Below, in pieces: positions 25,129 to 33,264 of a stretch of DNA of 64,000 nucleotides (its first letter is position 1; each line of letters starts with the position of its first letter). The notes under the pieces were generated by a model that was not told the DNA's origin, did no database searches, and saw only the letters and a list, made by a program, of their open reading frames with translations. Source of the stretch: Vicingus serpentipes (GTDB taxonomy: Bacteria > Bacteroidota > Bacteroidia > Flavobacteriales_E > Vicingaceae); assembly GCF_007993035.1 (NCBI RefSeq), contig NZ_VOOS01000003.1, positions 477,732 to 541,731 of the forward strand, in the 5' to 3' direction. The position numbers and the translations under genes were made by a program.

Positions 25129-26313
25129 ATGAATGTAGTTTTTTTTGATGATAATAGAATAGAATTTTTACCCTTAACTTATACGAAACCTATTGCATTA
25201 CTAAGAATTGGTATACTTACTTTGGAGGAAAAATGGGTTAAGTATTTTGAAAAAAATAATGTTAAACCAATTATTTCATATCTAACAGAATCCTACTTAA
25301 GTAAAAAATATCCATTTATTGATGTAAAGGAGAGTTTTTACATTAATTCGAGGTATTGTCCTAATCCTTTTTTAATTGATTTTATATTAAACAACATAAA
25401 TAGCAACGAGGCAATTTATGATGGAGAAACATTAATTGCAGCAAAGAGTAGTTATGAAGAATTTAAGGATCAAAAATTTTATATAAAGGATTACAATCAA
25501 AGTTTTGTTCAATTAAAAATTGAAAAGATAACGGATTTATTTGCTAAAAATGAAGAAGCTATAAAGGCTGATTATGAATTTCTTACTGAGGGCAGAAAAT
25601 CACAAGAATTATCTACTACCAATACACTTGTTGGAAACAATATATTTGTAGAAGAAGGTGCAAAAATTGAAGCAGCAGTATTAAATTCAACAACAGGACC
25701 TATTTATATTGGAAAAGATGCTGAAATTATGGAAGGAAGTGTTGTTAGAGGACCTTTGGCTATGTGTGAAGGTGCTGTATTAAAACTTTCTACTAAAATT
25801 TATGGTGCAACAACAGTCGGTCCTTATAGTAAAGTTGGAGGAGAAGTAACCAATAGTATAATTCAAGGTTATTCAAATAAAGGACATGATGGCTTTTTAG
25901 GAAATTCAATAATTGGCGAATGGTGTAATTTAGGCGCGGATACGAATAATTCTAACCTAAAAAATAATTATGCAGAAGTTAAATTATGGTCATATGAAAC
26001 TGAAAGGTTTAAGAATACTGGGTTACAATTTTGTGGTTTAGTGATGGGAGATCATTCTAAATGCGGCATAAACACCATGTTTAATACAGGTACTGTAGTT
26101 GGAGTTTCAGCTAATATTTTTGGTAGTGGATTTCCACGTAATTTTTTACCTTCTTTCACATGGGGTGGGGCTAGTGGATCAACTACTTATGCTTTAGCCA
26201 AAGTGTTTCAAGTAGCTGAAAAAGTAATGGAAAGAAGAGGTGTTGAATTAACTGGTTTTGACAAAGAAATATTGACAACTGTTTTTGATTTATCCGACAA
26301 ATACAGAAAGTAA
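25129..26313 (+). CDS. GlmU-like sugar nucleotidyltransferase/acyltransferase of Bacteroidota type
   Basis: 394 aa. The N-terminal half begins MNVVFFDDNRIEFLPLTYTKP, typical of the alternative GlmU-like family found in Bacteroidota rather than of standard GlmU (no LAAGxGTRM loop). From about residue 165 onward the sequence shows hexapeptide-repeat patterns (IGKDAEIMEGSVVRGP, VGPYSKVGGEV) forming a left-handed beta-helix. Proposed role of the family: synthesis of UDP-N-acetylglucosamine or a related activated sugar. The exact reaction is not proven by sequence. It lies between rpmE2 and lon and is probably transcribed alone. Confidence 0.85.
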   Translation: MNVVFFDDNRIEFLPLTYTKPIALLRIGILTLEEKWVKYFEKNNVKPIISYLTESYLSKKYPFIDVKESFYINSRYCPNPFLIDFILNNINSNEAIYDGETLIAAKSSYEEFKDQKFYIKDYNQSFVQLKIEKITDLFAKNEEAIKADYEFLTEGRKSQELSTTNTLVGNNIFVEEGAKIEAAVLNSTTGPIYIGKDAEIMEGSVVRGPLAMCEGAVLKLSTKIYGATTVGPYSKVGGEVTNSIIQGYSNKGHDGFLGNSIIGEWCNLGADTNNSNLKNNYAEVKLWSYETERFKNTGLQFCGLVMGDHSKCGINTMFNTGTVVGVSANIFGSGFPRNFLPSFTWGGASGSTTYALAKVFQVAEKVMERRGVELTGFDKEILTTVFDLSDKYRK

Positions 26314-26373
26314 TTACGACAAAATTTCCGTAATCAAATAATGGCACAAACCTTGAAAGGTTATAGGTGCTAT

Positions 26374-26402
26374 AGTATTTAATTAAGGAATAATTAAATA
26401 CT
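26374..26402. repeat. Long perfect palindrome upstream of lon
   Basis: AGTATTTAATTA (26374-26385) and TAATTAAATACT (26391-26402) are exact inverted copies around AGGAA. An outer ATGGCA/TGCCAT pair (26341-26346 and 26402-26407) nests around it. No T run follows, so it is not an ordinary terminator. It lies 30 bp before the lon start and could be an operator or leader hairpin. Confidence 0.55.
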
Positions 26403-26432
26403 GCCATATTGACTTAAATAAAAAGATATTTT

Positions 26433-28877
26433 ATGAAAGATAATTTTGATTTTGACCAAATAGCATTATCAAATGTGATGGATGAAGATGCTGAATTTAT
26501 TCCTTTGTTATCTGCTGATGATGAAGAGCAGATTAATTCAGAAGAGTTGCCAGTTGAATTACCAATTTTACCATTAAGAAACACAGTTTTGTTTCCTGGG
26601 GTTGTTATTCCAATAACAGTTGGACGAGATAAGTCTATAAAGCTGATTAAAGAAGCTTATAAAGGAAATAAAACATTAGGTGTTGTTTCTCAAAAAAATG
26701 ATGAGGTTGAAGATCCGAATTTTGAAGACTTAAATAAAGTTGGAACCGTAGCCCATATATTAAAAATGTTGAGAATGCCTGATGGAAATACAACTGTTAT
26801 TATCCAAGGTAAAAGGCGTTTTCGATTGAAAGAAGTAACGCAAACTATTCCCTATTTAAAAGCAACAATTGAATCATTTAACCAAGCAGAAAAACCAAAA
26901 GGCAAAAATTTTAATGCCTTAGTAAGTTCTATAAAAGATTTAGCTTCTCAAATAATTGAGCAATCACCAAACATTCCGACTGAAGCAACTTTTGCAATAA
27001 AAAATATAGAAAGTCCAACCTTCTTAATCAATTTTATTGCCTCAAACATGAAGGCAGGAGTTCAGGAAAAGCAAGACTTATTGGAAGTTCCTGAGTTAAA
27101 TGAAAGAGCAAATAAATTGTTAATTCATTTATCTAAAGAGCTTCAATTGTTAGAACTTAAGAATGATATTCAATCAAAGGTTAGAACAGATTTAGATAGA
27201 CAGCAAAGAGAGTATTTCTTGAATCAACAAATGAAACAAATTCAAGAAGAATTAGGTGGAGACCCTGTTCAGCAAGAAGTTGAAGAATTTATTGCAAAAG
27301 CAAAAAAGAAGAAATGGAATAAAGAGGTTGAGAAAAGATTTAACAAAGAGGTTGAAAAATTATCAAGATTAAATCCACAAGCAGCTGAGTATTCAGTTCA
27401 ACTAAATTATATCGAAACCCTAGTAGAATTACCTTGGGATAGTTATACGAAGGATAATTTTGATTTAAAGAGAGCTCAAAAAATATTAGATAGAGATCAT
27501 TTTGGATTGGAAAAAGTTAAGGATAGAATAATTGAGCATTTAGCTGTATTAAAGCTAAAAGGAGATATGAAATCTCCAATATTATGTTTGTATGGTCCTC
27601 CAGGTGTTGGTAAAACATCTCTAGGAAAATCTGTAGCAGAGGCATTGGGTAGAAAATACGTTAGAATGTCGTTAGGAGGATTAAGAGATGAAGCAGAAAT
27701 TAGAGGGCATAGAAAAACCTATATAGGAGCAATGCCAGGAAGAGTAATTCAAAATTTGAAAAAGGCAAATTCTTCAAATCCAATTTTTGTTTTAGATGAA
27801 ATAGATAAATTAAGCAATAGTCATCAAGGAGATCCTTCATCAGCTTTATTAGAAGTATTAGATCCAGAACAAAATGCTACGTTTTATGATAATTTCTTAG
27901 AGCTAGATTACGATTTATCTAAAGTATTATTTATTGCAACTGCAAACTCATTATCTTCGATTCAGCCAGCTTTAAGAGATAGAATGGAAATTATAGAAGT
28001 AAGTGGTTATACAGTTGAAGAAAAGATTGAAATAGCTAAAAAACATCTTATTCCTAAGTTGTTGAAAAATCATGGACTAAAGAAGACAGATATTAATATT
28101 CCTAAAAATGTAATTGAGAAGGTAATTACTGAATATACAAGAGAATCAGGGGTTAGGTTATTAGAAAAAACTTTGGCTAAGGTTGTTAGAAGTATTGCAA
28201 AAGAAATTGCAATGGAAAATGAGTTTGAGTCTAAAATTTCATTAGAGCAATTGAGTAAAATTTTAGGTCCTGGTCATTCCAAAGATAAATATCAAGGAAA
28301 TGATGTAGCTGGTGTAGTTACTGGTTTAGCATGGACTTCAGTTGGAGGCGATATTTTATTTATTGAAACAAGTTTAAGTAAAGGAAAAGGAAAATTAACG
28401 CTTACTGGGAATTTAGGAGATGTAATGAAAGAGTCAGCTGTAATTGCGTTGGCTTATTTAAAAGCTCATTCAGAAATGATTGGCCTTACTCCAGAAGTTT
28501 TTAATAATTGGGATATTCATGTGCATGTTCCAGAAGGAGCAACTCCAAAGGATGGACCATCAGCTGGAATAACAATGTTAACAGCTTTAGCATCGGCATT
28601 TACACAACGTAAGGTTAAAAATAAATTGGCTATGACAGGGGAAATAACTCTTAGAGGAAGGGTGTTGCCTGTAGGAGGAATAAAAGAGAAGATTTTAGCT
28701 GCTAAAAGAGCCGATATTACAGAAATAATTCTTTCTGAAGATAATAGAAAAGACATCTTAGAGATTAATGAAAATTACTTGAAAGGAGTAACGTTTCATT
28801 ATGTGAAAAACATGATGGAAGTGATAGATTTAGCCTTAACAAATCAAAAAGTAAGTAAAGCAATAAAAGTGGCTTAG
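26433..28877 (+). CDS. lon: ATP-dependent protease Lon
   Basis: 814 aa. N-terminal LAN domain opens with [19 protein letters not shown] at about residue 42-60. The AAA+ domain has Walker [10 protein letters not shown] from 388 and the VLDEIDKLS Walker B. The C-terminal serine-lysine protease domain has Ser710 in KDGPSAG and Lys753 in GGIKEK. It degrades damaged and regulatory proteins in the cytoplasm. The acidic N-terminal extension of about 40 residues is common in this phylum. A long palindrome precedes the gene and may act in its regulation. Confidence 0.98.
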   Translation: MKDNFDFDQIALSNVMDEDAEFIPLLSADDEEQINSEELPVELPILPLRNTVLFPGVVIPITVGRDKSIKLIKEAYKGNKTLGVVSQKNDEVEDPNFEDLNKVGTVAHILKMLRMPDGNTTVIIQGKRRFRLKEVTQTIPYLKATIESFNQAEKPKGKNFNALVSSIKDLASQIIEQSPNIPTEATFAIKNIESPTFLINFIASNMKAGVQEKQDLLEVPELNERANKLLIHLSKELQLLELKNDIQSKVRTDLDRQQREYFLNQQMKQIQEELGGDPVQQEVEEFIAKAKKKKWNKEVEKRFNKEVEKLSRLNPQAAEYSVQLNYIETLVELPWDSYTKDNFDLKRAQKILDRDHFGLEKVKDRIIEHLAVLKLKGDMKSPILCLYGPPGVGKTSLGKSVAEALGRKYVRMSLGGLRDEAEIRGHRKTYIGAMPGRVIQNLKKANSSNPIFVLDEIDKLSNSHQGDPSSALLEVLDPEQNATFYDNFLELDYDLSKVLFIATANSLSSIQPALRDRMEIIEVSGYTVEEKIEIAKKHLIPKLLKNHGLKKTDINIPKNVIEKVITEYTRESGVRLLEKTLAKVVRSIAKEIAMENEFESKISLEQLSKILGPGHSKDKYQGNDVAGVVTGLAWTSVGGDILFIETSLSKGKGKLTLTGNLGDVMKESAVIALAYLKAHSEMIGLTPEVFNNWDIHVHVPEGATPKDGPSAGITMLTALASAFTQRKVKNKLAMTGEITLRGRVLPVGGIKEKILAAKRADITEIILSEDNRKDILEINENYLKGVTFHYVKNMMEVIDLALTNQKVSKAIKVA

Positions 28878-28961
28878 CCTTTTGTTTTTATAGGGTTTTA
28901 GTAATTAACATTGTGTTGATAATTATTGAAAAGTTTAAAAATTAAACAAAAGCAAATAAGT

Positions 28962-28969
28962 TACTTTTG
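28962..28969 (+). promoter_or_regulatory. dnaN: Candidate -7 box of dnaN
   Basis: TACTTTTG matches TAnnTTTG and lies 25 bp upstream of the ATG, giving a leader of about 20 nt. A -33 TTG at the expected distance is missing, so the call is moderate. Confidence 0.45.
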
Positions 28970-28994
28970 TTTTAGTTAAAAAAGAAAAAACCAA

Positions 28995-30116
28995 ATGAAA
29001 TTTATAGTATCAAGTTCAATTTTATTAAAACAACTACAGTTAGTTGGAGGTGTTTTAAACTCTAGCAATACATTACCAATTTTAGATAATTTTCTATTTG
29101 AAATCAAAAAAGGAAAATTAAGTATTACGGCTTCTGATTTGGAAACAACGATGATTACTCAGGTTAATGTTGAAGCTAAAGAAGATGGAGTTATAGCAAT
29201 GCCTGCAAAACTATTGTTAGATACGTTAAAAACGTTTCCAGAGCAACCTTTAACTTTTACAATTGATAATGATAATTTCGGAGTAGAAATTTCTTCAGAT
29301 TACGGTAAATATAAATTAACAGGACATAACGGCTCTGAATTTCCTAAAACTCCAAAGTTAGATTCTCCATCAAATATTAATATTGATGCAGCTACTTTGG
29401 CAAATGGAATTAATAAATCTTTATTTGCTACAGGAAATGATGAGTTAAGACCGGTAATGTCGGGAGTGTTTTTTGAATTGAATAACGATGATTTGACATT
29501 TGTTGCTACTGATGCTCATAAATTGGTTAAGTATAAAAGAACTGATATTAAATCAGAAGTAGGGTCATCATTTATTTTACCTAAAAAGCCTCTAACATTA
29601 TTAAAAGGTGTATTAGCAAATTTAACTGAAGAAGTTAAAGTACAATACAACGAAACAAATGCAATGTTTGCATTTGGAGATACTAAAATGATTTGTAGAT
29701 TAATTGATGGAAAATACCCAAATTATAATGCAGTAATTCCAACAGAAAATCCAAACAAACTAACAATTAATAGAAACGCATTATTAAGTTCAGTAAAAAG
29801 GGTTTCTATTTTCTCTAATAAAACTACTCATCAAGTTCGTTTAAAAATAACGGGAAGTGAATTAAGTGTTTCAGCAGAAGATTTGGACTTTGCAAATGAA
29901 GCAAACGAAAGATTAACTTGTCAGTACGAAGGTGAGGATATGGAAATCGGATTCAATTCTAGATTTTTAGTAGAAATGTTAACTAATTTAACTTCAGAAG
30001 AAGTAAATATTGCAATGTCGGCACCAAATAGAGCTGGAATTTTAACTCCTTCAGAAAAAGAAGATGAGGCAGAAGAAATTTTAATGTTAGTTATGCCAGT
30101 AATGTTGAACAATTAA
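28995..30116 (+). CDS. dnaN: DNA polymerase III beta subunit (sliding clamp)
   Basis: 373 aa, normal length, with the three-fold repeated clamp architecture. Recognisable segments are MKFIVSSSILLKQLQLVGGV at the start, TFVATDAHKLVKYKR in the middle domain and the C-terminal VMPVMLNN, matching the usual M-P-(M/V)-R/L ending. It encircles DNA and tethers the replicative polymerase and repair enzymes. No dnaA or recF lies next to it, as is usual in Bacteroidota, where dnaN is not clustered at the origin. Confidence 0.97.
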   Translation: MKFIVSSSILLKQLQLVGGVLNSSNTLPILDNFLFEIKKGKLSITASDLETTMITQVNVEAKEDGVIAMPAKLLLDTLKTFPEQPLTFTIDNDNFGVEISSDYGKYKLTGHNGSEFPKTPKLDSPSNINIDAATLANGINKSLFATGNDELRPVMSGVFFELNNDDLTFVATDAHKLVKYKRTDIKSEVGSSFILPKKPLTLLKGVLANLTEEVKVQYNETNAMFAFGDTKMICRLIDGKYPNYNAVIPTENPNKLTINRNALLSSVKRVSIFSNKTTHQVRLKITGSELSVSAEDLDFANEANERLTCQYEGEDMEIGFNSRFLVEMLTNLTSEEVNIAMSAPNRAGILTPSEKEDEAEEILMLVMPVMLNN

Positions 30117-30137
30117 GATGAAAAAAATAAGAGAACT

Positions 30138-30176
30138 AAACTGTCATTCTGATAATTGAAGAATGGCAGTTTTTTT
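30138..30176 (+). terminator. Rho-independent terminator after dnaN
   Basis: AAACTGTCATTC (30138-30149) pairs with GAATGGCAGTTT (30161-30172) with one G-T pair, followed by a T run. Confidence 0.8.
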
Positions 30177-30188
30177 ATATAAAGTATT

Positions 30189-31112
30189 ATGGAATTTTTA
30201 AAAAAATTAACTGAGATAGAGGCTCCTTCAGGAAGTGAATATATGATGAAAGAATTTTTGATGAACTACATCAACGAAAATAAATCGGGATGGAAAGTTC
30301 AACCAGAAATAATTGAAGGAGAAGATTTTCAAGACAATATAATTTTAGTTTTTGGGGAGCCTCGAACAGCAATTTTTGCTCACATGGATTCTATTGGTTA
30401 TACTGTTGGGTACGAGAATAATTTGATTAAAATAGGTGGTCCTGGAGCTAAAAAGGGAGCACTATTAGTTGGAGAAGATAGCCAAGGAAGAATTGAAGGG
30501 GAGTTAGTTACAGAAGAAGATGACCATCAATTTTTAACCTATTCTTTAAAATTTAATCGAGAAGTTGAAAGAGGAACAACATTAACTTATAAATCTGACT
30601 TTAGAGAAACAGATGAGTTTGTTCAATGTTGTTATATGGACAATCGATTAGGAATGTGGGTAGCTTTAGAAGTCGCAAAAACACTTGAAAATGGTATAGT
30701 TGTTTTTTCATCATGGGAAGAACATGGAGGGGGTAGCGTTGGTTATTTAGGTAAGTTTTTATACGAAGGCTTCGATGTGAAACAAGCCTTAATTTCTGAT
30801 ATAACTTGGGTTACAAAAGGAGTAGAACACAATAAAGGTGTAGCAATTTCATTACGAGATTCTGGTATACCAAGAAGACTTTATTTAAATAGAATTAAAG
30901 AACTTGCAAAAGAAAGTGGAATTCCATATCAATTAGAAGTAGAAAGTGCTGGAGGAAGTGATGGGAATGCTTTGCAGCGTTCACCTTATCCTTTTGATTG
31001 GTGTTTTATTGGTGCCCCAGAAGATAATGTTCATACTCCAGATGAAAAAGTACATAAAAACGATATAAAAGCCATGGTTGATATGTATAATTATTTAATG
31101 GCAAGACTTTAA
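30189..31112 (+). CDS. M42-like zinc aminopeptidase
   Basis: 307 aa, no signal peptide. Metal-ligand motifs are visible: AHMDSIG (His/Asp), CYMDNRLG (bridging Asp), SSWEEHGGG (catalytic and ligand Glu pair), ISDITW (Asp) and a C-terminal His in DNVHTPDE. Their order fits the MH clan, M42-type peptidases, although the family's usual VEEVGLRGA is replaced by WEEHGGGSVGYLG. Expected activity: cytoplasmic removal of N-terminal residues from peptides. It is preceded by a terminator and followed by the T9SS sorting-domain gene after 27 bp. Confidence 0.82.
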   Translation: MEFLKKLTEIEAPSGSEYMMKEFLMNYINENKSGWKVQPEIIEGEDFQDNIILVFGEPRTAIFAHMDSIGYTVGYENNLIKIGGPGAKKGALLVGEDSQGRIEGELVTEEDDHQFLTYSLKFNREVERGTTLTYKSDFRETDEFVQCCYMDNRLGMWVALEVAKTLENGIVVFSSWEEHGGGSVGYLGKFLYEGFDVKQALISDITWVTKGVEHNKGVAISLRDSGIPRRLYLNRIKELAKESGIPYQLEVESAGGSDGNALQRSPYPFDWCFIGAPEDNVHTPDEKVHKNDIKAMVDMYNYLMARL

Positions 31113-31139
31113 TAATGTTAAACTTATAAAGTTTAAAAA

Positions 31140-31517
31140 ATGAATAAATTTTTAGGATTACAAGTTATTATTTCTTTGTGTTTACTTTCAACTAAAGTGT
31201 ATTCACAATGTGATACCACAGATATTGTTGTCAATAAGGTAATAATGCCTAATATTTTTACTCCAGATATCGATGGTTATAATGATGGGTTTAGTATATA
31301 TGCAGACTGTATAAAGAGTATAGAGAAAAAAATCTATAATAGATGGGGGCAATTACTTTATAAATCAAATTTTGTAAATGACCAATGGAATGGTAGGACT
31401 ACAACAGGTTCAGAAGTACCTGAAGGGACTTATTTTTATGTGTTTGATGTGGTTTATAGCTTTAATAATATAGAGTCTCAAAAAACTTATAAAGGTTCGC
31501 TTACTTTGATGAGATAA
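31140..31517 (+). CDS. Stand-alone T9SS type B sorting-domain protein
   Basis: 125 aa. Signal peptide ends near residue 22 (STKVYSQ). From about residue 33 to the end the sequence is one type B C-terminal sorting domain (gliding motility-associated, CHU_C type): MPNIFTPDIDGYND, YNRWGQLLYKS, W.G.TTTG, VPEGTYFYVFDV and the terminal GSLTLMR. Known role: such domains direct secretion through the type IX system and attachment to the cell surface, normally at the end of large proteins. Here there is no passenger domain beyond about ten residues. The gene stands at the left end of the glycan locus. A 12-bp inverted repeat flanks its stop codon. Confidence 0.88.
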   Translation: MNKFLGLQVIISLCLLSTKVYSQCDTTDIVVNKVIMPNIFTPDIDGYNDGFSIYADCIKSIEKKIYNRWGQLLYKSNFVNDQWNGRTTTGSEVPEGTYFYVFDVVYSFNNIESQKTYKGSLTLMR

Positions 31518-31533
31518 AATTTCATCAAAGTAA
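31501..31533. repeat. Inverted repeat spanning the stop codon of the sorting-domain gene
   Basis: TTACTTTGATGA (31501-31512) and TCATCAAAGTAA (31522-31533) are exact inverted copies with a 9-nt loop that holds the TAA stop. There is no T run afterwards, so termination would be weak; an mRNA-stability role is possible. Confidence 0.5.
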
Positions 31534-31576
31534 CCTCAACATTATTGCTATATTTACTTTTTATTAGAGTTTAAAA

Positions 31577-33193
31577 GTGAAGATTCCAACTACCATTTTT
31601 TCTAAAAGTAATTTAATTTTAATAGCCCTGCTTTTAATAGGGTTGCTTTATTTCTGTCTAAAATCTAATACATATATTCATGAAAATTTAAGTTGGGATG
31701 AAGTACATTACAGCAGTTTGGCAGACAAAGGAATTGTTTATAATGCATTAGAAAAAAACAGCTTAAATTTTATTGGTTTTTATAAAATTGGAAAAGCTAG
31801 AGCTGATAAGGATACTTTACTTAATCAGCAGTTGGTAAAGGAATATAACTACCCTGATGAAAATCTAAACCCGTTTTATTTACGTCATTATCACCCTCCC
31901 TTAGCAACTTATTATTGGAGTTTTTTTACTTCAAATGCTAATATTTATGAAAAAGATAAAAGTTTAAGGTTTAGCAATATCCTTTTAGGCGTATTTACTA
32001 TTTTATCGCTTTTAATTTCACTCAGAATTGCAAAAATATTAACCGCTCAAAGTTTTAGTAGTATATTAATCTTCTCAATACTTTTGATTTTAAGCGATAT
32101 CTTTAATTACAGCTTTGAAACACTCAATTTTCATACTTTTCAATTTCTTTTTTCGGTAATTTTTGTTGCCTGCTTAATTCGTTGGATTAACAATCAAACT
32201 AAAAAGAATGCTTTATTTGTTGGTGTGTCAACTGCTTTTATGTTTTTATCTTTAGAGACAGGTTTGTTTGTTGTTGCAGGTGCAATTTTAGCCTTATTAT
32301 TAACAAAGCAAATAAAAGTAATTTTTAATTTTTCACTTCAAATATTTGGGAGCTTTTTCATTACAATTATTGCTCTTTGGCCTGGTATTTTAAAAACATT
32401 AGCCCCAGTAAAAACATGGATAATGTATGCGGCTCGAATATTTTTAAAAGGGAATGATGAGTATGACAGTGTTGATATGGGAGGAGCATGGAAAACAATG
32501 TTTTATGAGAATATTGTTTTATTTACTGTAATAATATTTACTGTAATAATACTCCTTATAATTTCAAGAAAAATAGCAAAAAATAAAACTTACATCATTC
32601 CTTATCTTGTTGCATTTACTTATTTTATTGCTATAACTCCCTTTATTTTAAATAAGACTTACATTTTTCCAGTTATCGGATTGCTAATTTTTGCAATTGT
32701 ATATAATATATCAGTAATAGATTTAAAGGAGTTTCAATATATAAAAACCAATAAAAAAATAAAAGAATATGTTTTGCTAGCTTTATTAATCGGCTATATT
32801 TTCATTCCTTTTTTTAATTTAAATTATACTGATAATATAAATATAAATATAAAAGAAAGAGAGTCTTTTAATCAAGATATATTAGAATTAAAGGAATTGT
32901 TGAATTCTAAACACAACATTATTGCATTTAATGGACAGTCATTACGTTATTATCTACAAGACGAATCTATAGTTGATTTGAGAAAAAACTCAATGCAAAA
33001 TCCAGGTTATTATATTCGAGAAAATGGATTGTATAAAAATGTTACTGAAGAATTAAAAATGAATAGGATAGGAGCGGTAGTTATACCAAAAAACTACCTA
33101 GATTATTATCCAGCTTCAAAAACTAAAATACTAGAAGATTATAATTACAAAAAAATTAAACTAAAACATTTTGAAGTTTTCCTATCTCAATAA
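31577..33193 (+). CDS. GT-C-type membrane glycosyltransferase (ArnT/PMT-like)
   Basis: 538 aa with a GTG start. About eleven to twelve membrane helices, the first at about residues 12-30. The first outer loop contains the acidic pair in LSWDEVHYSS (Asp41, Glu42), and RHYHPPLATYYW follows; both are typical of the PMT/ArnT GT-C fold, which uses a polyprenyl-phosphate sugar as donor. A soluble C-terminal part of about 120 residues follows. Expected place: inner membrane, active site facing the periplasm. It opens the glycan cluster and is followed by the YfhO-like gene after 71 bp. Acceptor and sugar are unknown. Confidence 0.75.
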   Translation: MKIPTTIFSKSNLILIALLLIGLLYFCLKSNTYIHENLSWDEVHYSSLADKGIVYNALEKNSLNFIGFYKIGKARADKDTLLNQQLVKEYNYPDENLNPFYLRHYHPPLATYYWSFFTSNANIYEKDKSLRFSNILLGVFTILSLLISLRIAKILTAQSFSSILIFSILLILSDIFNYSFETLNFHTFQFLFSVIFVACLIRWINNQTKKNALFVGVSTAFMFLSLETGLFVVAGAILALLLTKQIKVIFNFSLQIFGSFFITIIALWPGILKTLAPVKTWIMYAARIFLKGNDEYDSVDMGGAWKTMFYENIVLFTVIIFTVIILLIISRKIAKNKTYIIPYLVAFTYFIAITPFILNKTYIFPVIGLLIFAIVYNISVIDLKEFQYIKTNKKIKEYVLLALLIGYIFIPFFNLNYTDNININIKERESFNQDILELKELLNSKHNIIAFNGQSLRYYLQDESIVDLRKNSMQNPGYYIRENGLYKNVTEELKMNRIGAVVIPKNYLDYYPASKTKILEDYNYKKIKLKHFEVFLSQ

Positions 33194-33264
33194 TAAGATA
33201 GAAATAAGTTTTAATTCGTTTTTGAAACTATTAAATTTGAATCAAGCTATAATTTAAAATAAAT

